Positions 15,836 through 22,633 of a stretch of DNA of 26,350 nt are shown piece by piece. The stretch lies in contig CAZWJH010000027.1 in NCBI GenBank assembly GCA_964634755.1, forward strand, positions 1 through 26,350, written 5' to 3'. The notes under the pieces were generated by a model, which searched no databases, was not told the DNA's origin, and saw nothing but the letters and a program-made list of their open reading frames with translations. A program made the translations under genes and the position numbers. How positions within the stretch are numbered: position 1 is the stretch's first letter; each line of letters begins with the position of its first letter. The stretch comes from JALXDT01 sp964634755 (GTDB lineage: Bacteria; Acidobacteriota; Aminicenantia; JAMOAD01).

Positions 15836-17578
15836 CTACTCTACCTTTACATCCCAGTCTTTAAGTTCATAATAGTCTTTTAAAAGCTTTTTATATTCTT
15901 CTTTTGTAAGTGATTTTTCATCATAAGGAGTTTTAAAAAAGATCTCAGGGAGCATATCATCTTCCGGCTGTTTCATTCCCTCTCTTAAATTAAACTCCCG
16001 AGCCATATCTGTTATATTTTTTGCTATTCTTCTAAAATCATTCTCATTATAATCCAAACCGGTAAGACTTTTAAAAATAGCATTAAGCTCATCATAATAA
16101 ACTATATCTCTGAAAAATCTGCAGAGTATTAGCGTATCGTAAATAGTAAGTCTATCTTCGTATTCAATCAAAAGCTTTGCTTTGTTTTTTATCTGCTCAG
16201 GAGCAATTATTCCTGCAAGCTCCGGTTTATAAAATGTTGTTCTCAAATGACAGGCTCCTCTGTCAGAAACTCCGAAAGCGAGTCCCATACCCTTTAAAAC
16301 TCTCGGATCATATCCGGGGGGTTCAAGTCCTTTTACATGGATAGCTATCTCAGAAAGTCCAAGCTCTTCAGCAACCTTTTTAACACCTTCTGATAAAAGT
16401 TCTCCTATTCCCTCTTTATAAGCAATCATAGTAATGAGCTCTGCCATTCTGTCAACTTCACCATAATCAATTTTATAATTGATTTTTCCTCTCTTGTAGG
16501 CTTCTATCGCAAAAGCTATAATATTTCCTGCTGTTATAGTATCAATTCCAAGTTTATCGCAAAGATCATTTAAATACGCAATTTCATTCAAATCATTAAC
16601 TAAACCCAATCCTCCGAAAACATTAATTGTTTCGTATTCGGGACCGTCAAGCACAAGTCCTTTATGTCTTCCTGTTTTCACTTTACTTTTTCTTGTACAA
16701 CCTATGAAGCAGTATCCGCAAGACTCCGGCTTAACTTCAAGTGTATCAAGAAGAGCATCACCATTTATTTTACCAACAAAAGGCACTGTTCCTTCCTGCC
16801 AATATCTTGAAGGAAATGCATTAAATTTTGTTGTAAAACCCACTGTCAGAGAGGTTCCGTATTTTCTGTATGACTGAAATACCGGATGAACCTTACCTCT
16901 CTTTAGCAAATCTTTATTAAACTCTTTAAGATAATTGTGTGAATATATTTCCTTTTTTTGATTTCCGTAAAAAACAATGGCTTTAAGGTTTTTGCTACCC
17001 ATCACAGCACCAATTCCGGTTCTCCCAAGTGATCTTCCGTAATCATTGTTAACATATGCAAACTTCACAAGATTTTCTCCCGCAACCCCTATTGTAATTG
17101 CCGACGCTTTTTTATCATTATACTTTTCTTCTAATATCCTCTCTGTTTCAAAGGCATCCTTTTCCTTCAAAGATTTATCTATTATAAAATCCACCTTCTC
17201 ATCATTAATTATAAGATATCCCAAATCTTTTAATTTGTCTTTAATTACAATAGCATCATATCCTGTTTTAGCTATATTTAAAAAAGCTTTTCCTCCGGAG
17301 TATGATTCAGCATAAAGCCCTGTTAATGGTGATTTTGTAAAAGCTGCGTATCTGTTTGCTCCCCAGATCTGTGTACCTATTGCTGGCCCTATGGTTAAAA
17401 TAAGGTTATTGTCAGGGGAAAGAGGGTCAACACCTGTGGGGTTTTCCCTCAGCAACAAGTATGTTCCCAAGCCTTTTCCACCAATATATTCTTCATAAAT
17501 TTTAAAATCAAGAGTTTCAACAGTATAATTTTTACTACTTAAATTAATTTTTAAAATTTTTCCAAAATTTCCTTTCAT
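15836..17578 (-). CDS. Aldehyde:ferredoxin oxidoreductase (tungsten/molybdopterin family)
   Basis: A 580-residue member of the AOR family, which oxidises aldehydes to carboxylates with ferredoxin, or works in reverse, using a bis-pterin W or Mo site and one [4Fe-4S] cluster. The N-terminal domain carries YIGGKGLGTYLL and GPAIGTQIWGANRYAAFTKSPLTG; GRTGIGAVMGSKNLKAI (185-201) is a pterin-binding family signature. Cluster ligands are C287-x2-C290-x3-C294 and C486. CDKLGIDTI (340-348) and GVSDRGACHLR (436-446) are further active-site segments. Length is slightly below the usual 600-620. It follows its regulator by 19 bp, with GAGGT seven nt before the ATG. No ferredoxin or tungsten-uptake gene is seen here. 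The substrate is not predictable. Confidence 0.94.
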   Translation of the reverse strand: MKGNFGKILKINLSSKNYTVETLDFKIYEEYIGGKGLGTYLLLRENPTGVDPLSPDNNLILTIGPAIGTQIWGANRYAAFTKSPLTGLYAESYSGGKAFLNIAKTGYDAIVIKDKLKDLGYLIINDEKVDFIIDKSLKEKDAFETERILEEKYNDKKASAITIGVAGENLVKFAYVNNDYGRSLGRTGIGAVMGSKNLKAIVFYGNQKKEIYSHNYLKEFNKDLLKRGKVHPVFQSYRKYGTSLTVGFTTKFNAFPSRYWQEGTVPFVGKINGDALLDTLEVKPESCGYCFIGCTRKSKVKTGRHKGLVLDGPEYETINVFGGLGLVNDLNEIAYLNDLCDKLGIDTITAGNIIAFAIEAYKRGKINYKIDYGEVDRMAELITMIAYKEGIGELLSEGVKKVAEELGLSEIAIHVKGLEPPGYDPRVLKGMGLAFGVSDRGACHLRTTFYKPELAGIIAPEQIKNKAKLLIEYEDRLTIYDTLILCRFFRDIVYYDELNAIFKSLTGLDYNENDFRRIAKNITDMAREFNLREGMKQPEDDMLPEIFFKTPYDEKSLTKEEYKKLLKDYYELKDWDVKVE

Positions 17579-17597
17579 TACATTACCTCTCTTTTTA

Positions 17598-18377
17598 TTA
17601 TAAATGATTGTTTACCCAGATTACAACAGTCATGTTATCAGTAGGATTTATCCACTTATGAGGTCTCGTGCTTTCAAAATAGAGGCTATCTCCCGGACAA
17701 AGAATATACTCTGTTTTCCTTTCAATACAAATCTTAAGTTTTCCCATTAAAACATAGATGAATTCTTCCCCTTTGTGTGTGTAAAATTCCTCACTTCCTG
17801 CCGCCGGTTCAATATAAAACAGGTGAGGCTCCATAGCTGTGTTTCCCTCTGCAAGAAGTTCCATCCTCACACCTTTTATATCCATAAAAATAGACTTTCT
17901 CTCCCCTGCCCTAATAAGTTCTCTTGGAATTCCTTCTTCAGGAAAAAAGTATAGAGTATTAACATTTAAGGCATTTGCAATTTTTTTCAAATTTCCCACG
18001 GAAAGGTTAGTCTTCCCCTGCTCCACCAAATTTAAAAATGAAACAGAAAGTCCTGTTTTTTTGGCAAGTTCTTTTACAGAGATTTTATTTCTCTGTCTTA
18101 ATCTCTTTATCTTATCACCGATCTTTTCTCTTTTTAGTATTTCATCACTGGTATCTGATTTACCAATCTTCAAAATCTCTTTTATAGCCTCACTTTTGTA
18201 TCCCTTATCTTTTAAGGATTTAATTTTTTTCAAAGTTTCCAAATCATCTTCCGTAAAGTATCTGAAACGACCTTTTGACCTTTTGCTTTTTATTAAACCT
18301 TCTCTTTCCCAGAATCTTATTGTTGATGTGCTAACATTTAATATTTTTGATATATCTCCTACAAAATATTTAATCAT
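17598..18377 (-). CDS. MerR-XRE-cupin transcriptional regulator
   Basis: A 259-residue regulator with three modules: a MerR-type winged HTH (about 4-71, VGDISKILNVSTSTIRFWEREGLI, RYFTEDDLETL), an XRE/HTH_3 domain (about 86-146, IGDKIKRLRQRNKISVKELAKKTGLS, VSFLNLVEQGKTN) and a C-terminal cupin (about 186-256, EFYTHKGEEFIYVLMGKLKI, CPGDSLYFESTRPHKW). The cupin keeps potential metal ligands H201, E205 and H240. XRE-cupin regulators are common; an added MerR domain is less so. It precedes the aldehyde oxidoreductase and most likely controls it. No Shine-Dalgarno site precedes the ATG and the promoter predicts a leaderless mRNA. A perfect inverted repeat lies directly upstream. Confidence 0.93.
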   Translation of the reverse strand: MIKYFVGDISKILNVSTSTIRFWEREGLIKSKRSKGRFRYFTEDDLETLKKIKSLKDKGYKSEAIKEILKIGKSDTSDEILKREKIGDKIKRLRQRNKISVKELAKKTGLSVSFLNLVEQGKTNLSVGNLKKIANALNVNTLYFFPEEGIPRELIRAGERKSIFMDIKGVRMELLAEGNTAMEPHLFYIEPAAGSEEFYTHKGEEFIYVLMGKLKICIERKTEYILCPGDSLYFESTRPHKWINPTDNMTVVIWVNNHL

Positions 18378-18398
18378 AATTGTAATATAATTACAATT
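18378..18398. promoter_or_regulatory. perfect 9-3-9 inverted repeat, probable operator
   Basis: AATTGTAAT and ATTACAATT are exact reverse complements separated by 3 bp, ending immediately before the regulator ATG and covering its -10 element. The location predicts autorepression by the MerR-XRE-cupin protein or another repressor. Confidence 0.6.
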
Positions 18399-18412
18399 CT
18401 AAGATTTGTCAA
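18384..18412 (-). promoter_or_regulatory. sigma70 promoter of the regulator-AOR operon (leaderless)
   Basis: Minus strand TTGACA (18412-18407), 17-bp spacer, TATATT (18389-18384). The ATG at 18377 follows six nt after the -10, so transcription should start at or next to the start codon. Confidence 0.75.
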
Positions 18413-18495
18413 GTGTTTTTATTTATTTTTTTAAAAAAAGTAAATTAATCGTTTCTAAGTTTCTTTAAATATTTAAATTGTAATATAAATATAAT

Positions 18496-19308
18496 CTAAT
18501 TTGATTTGAGAGTATAAGCAAAAAGAGACAACAGAAATATTAAAGTCGCAAAAATGACTATGGTTGCCCCCGGAGGCATATTAAGATAATAAGAGACTAT
18601 TACCCCTCCTATGTTTACAATTATTCCAACGCTCACTGATAATATTATATAAGCAATATAGTTTCTGCTAAATTTAAGAGCTGACAGAGGAGGAATTACC
18701 AAAAGGGCTGAAACAAGAATAATTCCGACTATCTTAATGGAAATTACAACAGCTAAGCTTATAAGAGAGATAAAAAAATAATCATATATTTCAACAGGAA
18801 TTCCTATGACTTTGGAGAACTCAGAATCAAAGGTAATATAGGTCATTTCCCTGTAAAAAACAGATATAAAAATAATAACAATAAAGAAAACAATTAAAGA
18901 AATAATTATATCTGTTTTTGAGACCAATAAAATATCACCAAAAAGGTATGACAAAAGATTAGGGCTGTAACCTTTTACAAAAGCAAGAAGAATTATACCC
19001 AAAGACATCATTGCAGGGAAGAAAACTCCCACCGCACTATCTTCACTTATATTAAATTTTCTTGAAGTAAAAGCTATTAAAAAACCTGTGAATATACAGA
19101 AAGTCAGGGCGGATACAAATGGGTCAATACCTATTAAAATACCCAATGCAACTCCGCCAAAGGCAGAGTGTGCTATTCCCGTCCCTATAAAAGACATTCT
19201 CCTTAAAACAACAAAAGTGCCTAAAACAGCAGTTAAAATACCTACAATAACACCCGCTATAATGGCATTCTGGAAAAATGGTAATTTTAAGAGATCAATT
19301 ATCTCCAT
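18496..19308 (-). CDS. Zinc/manganese ABC transporter permease (ZnuB/MntB family)
   Basis: A 270-residue inner-membrane protein of the ABC-3 metal permease family, with about eight hydrophobic spans from residue 12 to 265. Recognisable segments are FVVLRRMSFIGTGIAHSAFGGVALG (32-56) and the ATPase-coupling region GIILVSALLVIPPLSAL (about 196-212). It is the last gene of the operon; its start overlaps the ATPase gene by 14 bp. The metal (Zn or Mn) cannot be decided from the permease. Confidence 0.93.
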   Translation of the reverse strand: MEIIDLLKLPFFQNAIIAGVIVGILTAVLGTFVVLRRMSFIGTGIAHSAFGGVALGILIGIDPFVSALTFCIFTGFLIAFTSRKFNISEDSAVGVFFPAMMSLGIILLAFVKGYSPNLLSYLFGDILLVSKTDIIISLIVFFIVIIFISVFYREMTYITFDSEFSKVIGIPVEIYDYFFISLISLAVVISIKIVGIILVSALLVIPPLSALKFSRNYIAYIILSVSVGIIVNIGGVIVSYYLNMPPGATIVIFATLIFLLSLFAYTLKSN

Positions 19309-20086
19309 TATCTCTCTTTATCTTTTTTACAACCATATGCGGAATTTTACCATGTCCGAAAATAAGATAATGTTTTCCGTAAAGACATTGAAGGTTCTCT
19401 CCTGTTAAAACCTCTTCCGGTTTCCCGTGAACTGCTATGTTTTTGTTTAGGCATGCAACAGAGCTTACCATATCAGAGACAGCCATAGCATCGTGAGTTA
19501 CAAGAAGAATCGTAAGCTTATATTTTTTATGAAGATTATTCAGCATTCCATAAAGCCCTTCAGAGCTGTTTACATCAAGACCTGTTGTTGGCTCATCCAA
19601 TATCAGAAGTTTTGGCTCATTTACAAGTGCCCTTGCAATTAATACCCTCTGCTTTTGTCCTCCCGAAAGCTCTGAAAAGAGTTTGTTTTTTATATCATTA
19701 ATATTTAAAAAATCTATTATCTCATCAACTTTTTCATAATCTCCAGATTTAAGATATCTTAAAACCCCAAGATGCGGGTATCTTCCCATTTTCACAATAT
19801 CAATCACTCTCAGAGGAATTGCACTGTTTTCACTCATATATTGCGGAACATAGCCAATTAATTTTCTGTCAAGCTCTGTTATACTTTTGCCGAATATTTT
19901 AATCTTCCCTTTCGAAGGTTTTATTATTCCCAAAACAGCCTTAAGTAGTGTTGACTTTCCGGCTCCATTCGGTCCTAAAATTGCAACAAAGTCACCCTCT
20001 TTTATTTTTAGATTAATTCCGGATAATGCAATCTCATCTCTGTATCTTACCTCAAGATTTTTTATTTCAAGTATAAATTCGCTCAT
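19295..20086 (-). CDS. Zinc/manganese ABC transporter ATP-binding protein (ZnuC/MntA family)
   Basis: A 263-residue ABC ATPase. Walker A GPNGAGKST (38-46), Q-loop Q82, signature LSGGQKQR (140-147), Walker B LLILDEP (160-166) and the switch His at H198 are all intact. The C-terminus (HYLIFGHGKIPHMVV) has the His-containing tail seen in metal-importer ATPases. ATG and the stop of the upstream binding-protein gene overlap by four bases (ATGA), so the genes are coupled. Confidence 0.94.
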   Translation of the reverse strand: MSEFILEIKNLEVRYRDEIALSGINLKIKEGDFVAILGPNGAGKSTLLKAVLGIIKPSKGKIKIFGKSITELDRKLIGYVPQYMSENSAIPLRVIDIVKMGRYPHLGVLRYLKSGDYEKVDEIIDFLNINDIKNKLFSELSGGQKQRVLIARALVNEPKLLILDEPTTGLDVNSSEGLYGMLNNLHKKYKLTILLVTHDAMAVSDMVSSVACLNKNIAVHGKPEEVLTGENLQCLYGKHYLIFGHGKIPHMVVKKIKRDNGDN

Positions 20087-20934
20087 TTCAGATAATGTAG
20101 TAAGAGATTTGCATTATAATTTATCAAATCAGCATAAGTTTTTATATTTTTGGAAAATCCCAATGGATCCAAAATTAAAACCTTTGTTCCGCTTGAATTT
20201 GCTATCATTTTAACCCATTTTTCAGAAACATTTGGCTCTCCTATTATAACCTTCACTTTCTCCTTTTTTATTTTGCTAATAATCTCAACAACCCTTTTCG
20301 GAGATGGAGACTCTCCTGGCTTTTTTTCAATCGTATCAATATTATTTATTTTATAATCCTGTAAAAAATACGCCCATACAGGATGATACATTACAACCTT
20401 TTTAATTTTCACTGTTTTAAACCTATTTTCAAGCTCTTTATCAAGCTTTCTCAGGTTTGTTAATAAAACACCTGTGTTTTTCTCAAAAATCTCTCCTTTT
20501 TTCGGATAAATCCTTTTTAAAAAATCGGATAATTCGGGAATTATATTTATAATTCTCTTTAAAGAAAGCCAAAGATGCGGATTTTTTCTTTTATCTTTTC
20601 CGATAAAATTTTTAAAATAATCGGAAAATTTAAAGAGCCTCTTTTTTTTGTAAAAGCCCTTTTTAGTTTTTGAAAGCCATAGTTCAAGCCCGGCTCCCAC
20701 CACAATAAGAGCATCGGACTTATTCAGTTTAACAGCTTCTTTTATTGTTAATTGAAAAGTGTGAGGCGAGCTTCCCGGAGGAACTATGAGATTAACCTTA
20801 ACGGAATCTCCAACAATCTGTTTTACTATAAGCTCAAGAGGTTTTATACTTACGGACACAGTATTTGAATTAGCTGAGAACAAAAAACTACCTATGAGTA
20901 AAATCAATAATAAACTCAAAGCCCTTTTTTTCAT
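20083..20934 (-). CDS. Metal-binding periplasmic protein of a Zn/Mn ABC transporter (ZnuA family)
   Basis: A 283-residue exported protein with a signal peptide (MKKRALSLLLILLIGSFLFSA). It has the cluster A-I fold: PPGSSPHTF, GAGLELWL, NPHLWLS, YHPVWAYFLQDY, KKPGESPSPK and LDPLG. The four predicted metal ligands are H58, H120, H184 and D256. The flexible His/Asp-rich loop typical of many zinc-specific ZnuA proteins is absent; the corresponding stretch is Lys-rich (GKDKRKNPH). This leaves Zn versus Mn open. It is the first gene of the three-gene operon, with its own promoter and no Shine-Dalgarno site. Confidence 0.93.
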   Translation of the reverse strand: MKKRALSLLLILLIGSFLFSANSNTVSVSIKPLELIVKQIVGDSVKVNLIVPPGSSPHTFQLTIKEAVKLNKSDALIVVGAGLELWLSKTKKGFYKKKRLFKFSDYFKNFIGKDKRKNPHLWLSLKRIINIIPELSDFLKRIYPKKGEIFEKNTGVLLTNLRKLDKELENRFKTVKIKKVVMYHPVWAYFLQDYKINNIDTIEKKPGESPSPKRVVEIISKIKKEKVKVIIGEPNVSEKWVKMIANSSGTKVLILDPLGFSKNIKTYADLINYNANLLLHYLK

Positions 20935-20940
20935 AGAAAA

Positions 20941-20969
20941 ATTATATCAAACCTGTCAACAATCGGCAA
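20941..20969 (-). promoter_or_regulatory. sigma70 promoter of the metal ABC operon (leaderless)
   Basis: Minus strand TTGCCG (20969-20964), 17-bp spacer, perfect TATAAT (20946-20941). The binding-protein ATG at 20934 follows six nt later, again placing the transcription start at the start codon. I saw no clear Zur or MntR palindrome over it. Confidence 0.65.
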
Positions 20970-20975
20970 AAAAAT

Positions 20976-20995
20976 ATATCTTAAAATTAAGATAT
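20976..20995. repeat. inverted repeat ATATCTTAA-N2-TTAAGATAT
   Basis: A perfect 9-bp inverted repeat with a 2-bp centre, between the metal transporter promoter and the chemoreceptor remnant. Its right half is also found downstream of the intact chemoreceptor, so that half belongs to the duplicated chemoreceptor 3' flank. It might serve as an operator or weak terminator. Confidence 0.35.
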
Positions 20996-21008
20996 TTTAT
21001 TCTTTCTC

Positions 21009-21290
21009 TTATACTTTAAACTTTTCCACCTCTTCTTTCAATTGCTCAGCTTGAGTTGAAAGATCATTAGCTGTTACTGCAATCTGTGATATTGCCTGAA
21101 GTGATTGCTCTGTCCCTTGAGCTATACCTTGAACATTTAAGTTTACCTCTTTTACAGTAGCTGCCTGCTATGTTGATGCTGTTGAGATTGCTGTTGTAAT
21201 CTCCTGAACCTCATTTGAACTCTTTATAATTTTCTCAAGCATTTCTCTACTCTCTTCTACAAAAATCAGAAATTCAATCCACTTTTTCAT
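21009..21290 (-). pseudogene. Chemoreceptor remnant with internal deletion and nonsense codon
   Basis: From 21009 to about 21258 the minus strand encodes a near copy of the last 80 or so residues of the intact chemoreceptor at 22634-24307 (SREMLEKI, EVQEITTAIS, TVKEVNLNVQGIAQGTEQS, QLKEEVEKFKV). Codon 21170-21168 is TAG where the intact gene has GAG (Glu505), so translation stops inside. Upstream, the frame is open to an ATG at 21290 (MKKWIEFLIFVEESREML), whose first ten codons and ribosome binding site match the gene start at bases 1-32. The simplest reading is a chemoreceptor gene that lost its central ~470 codons and then gained a stop. The open part is only 40 codons. Confidence 0.8.
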
Positions 21291-21309
21291 TCTTTATACT
21301 TGACTCCTT
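21261..21309. repeat. dispersed repeat, copy of bases 3-51
   Basis: 49 bp matching bases 3-51 at 43 positions without gaps. It includes AAGGAGTCAA and the first codons of a minus-strand reading frame in both places. It marks shared ancestry of two gene starts rather than a mobile-element end, since no inverted partner was found. Confidence 0.75.
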
Positions 21310-21320
21310 CTTAAATCCGA

Positions 21321-22555
21321 TTAAAATTCTATAGAAATTTGAAAATGAAAAGAATTTCCTATGTATTTATTTAACAATTTGTTTTCAATTCTTTTAGTTG
21401 AAAATTTTGAGTACTCAAAAGATACCATTGTATTTGGCAATACTTCATATTCAATTCCGGCGCTTATTCTTGTGTTTGACTTTAAAAAATTTACATTAAT
21501 ACTTTTTAAATTTTCCACATCATCGTTTTTAGTGAAAAAGCCTCCTGCTCCAATCCAAAAAGAACTTTTGTCTAATGAACAAATTAGCTGTGCATAACTT
21601 CCATAGTTTTTTACAGTATTAATTTTTCCATCCAAGAAATAAAAGTCAAACATTTCTTCTACAACAAAGAACTGAGAACCAGCTTCCGAGTAAAAACCTG
21701 AAATTTTAAATCTAAAAGAGTTATTAATATTAACATTAGTTTCATTCATTATTAAGAGAGTATTAAAAGAATTTTCTGTTTCTGTGTTTATTTTTGCAAA
21801 ATGAGATGCTACCTTGGAGTTAAATGAATCTTTTTCAAAGCTAAGAGCTAATTCCAATGCTGGCTGCTTAAGATAATAACTTATTGCTTCTACTCCACCA
21901 GCAGATGGTAACTCATCCGTAATTAAAATGGAAAATTTCAATTCATTTTTTAATAACCCAATTTGAAGCTGCCTCATATTTGCTAAAACTCCTGTTTGAA
22001 TACCGCCGGTTGAATAATACCCATCATAATCAAGGCTCTTTTCAGTAGTAGCCACCAAACTTTCAGATTTTCCAGCTTTTACATAAAAGTTAGAAGTCTT
22101 ATAATTTAAGTAAGCACTGACAATTTCAAAACCATTATCTCCCATAAAATCAAATNNNNNNNNNNNNNNNNNNNNNNNNNNNNNNNNNNNNNNNNNNNNN
22201 NNNNNNNNNNNNNNNNNNNNNNNNNNNNNNNNNNNNNNNNNNNNNNNNNNNNNNNATAATTTAAGTAAGCACTGACAATTTCAAAACCATTATCTCCCAT
22301 AAAATCAAATTCAAGAACCCCATCTAATTTCCTATCTTTTTCATTTATTAACTTTGATGAGATTGAAAAATTAGTTTGAGAAACATTTGTTAGAAAATTA
22401 GTTGGACTATTAACAGCATAGTGCTCAACCACATCATCAATATTGCTTAAGTATTCAGCATCAAAGACAATGTTAAAATTTGTCTCCAAATTTCCAGCAT
22501 AAATAAAACTTTCAACCAACAAAAAAATAAAAAACATAAAAAAATACTTTCTCAT
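21321..22555 (-). CDS. Outer-membrane beta-barrel (porin-like) protein, interrupted by an assembly gap
   Basis: Two open pieces flank the N run: the N-terminal piece starts at the ATG at 22555, and the C-terminal piece ends at 21321. Both contain the same 55-bp sequence next to the Ns, encoding FEIVSAYLNY. Collapsing the copies removes 155 bases and joins the two frames exactly, giving one protein of about 359 residues. It has a signal peptide (MRKYFFMFFIFLLVESFIYA), alternating polar/aromatic strands throughout, and a C-terminal strand FHFQISIEF ending in Phe, the outer-membrane insertion signal. No specific porin family is recognised; a diffusion or substrate-specific channel is the likely role. 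It sits between two chemoreceptor sequences. Confidence 0.8.
22101..22155. repeat. 55-bp direct repeat, left copy flanking the N gap
   Basis: Identical to 22256-22310. The exact abutment of both copies to the N run points to unmerged overlapping contig ends rather than a biological repeat. Confidence 0.95.
22156..22255. other. assembly gap of 100 N
   Basis: Exactly 100 Ns, a conventional scaffolding placeholder. With 55-bp identical ends on both sides the true gap is probably of negative length (an overlap). Confidence 0.98.
22256..22310. repeat. 55-bp direct repeat, right copy flanking the N gap
   Basis: Identical to 22101-22155; see that entry. Confidence 0.95.
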
Positions 22556-22633
22556 TATATCTAAATAATACTTTTTTTATTAAAAAAAAATCAATAGAAA
22601 ATTTTTAAAAATTAAGATATTTTATTTTTTCTC

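Noticed and set aside
20941..20960. TTGACA just upstream of TATAAT at the metal operon
   Set aside because: The spacing is only 8 bp, too short for a sigma70 promoter; TTGCCG at 20969-20964 has the right 17-bp distance.
22101..22310. 55-bp direct repeat as a biological tandem or attachment site
   Set aside because: Both copies end exactly at a 100-N placeholder and collapsing them restores one gene, so an assembly overlap is the better explanation.
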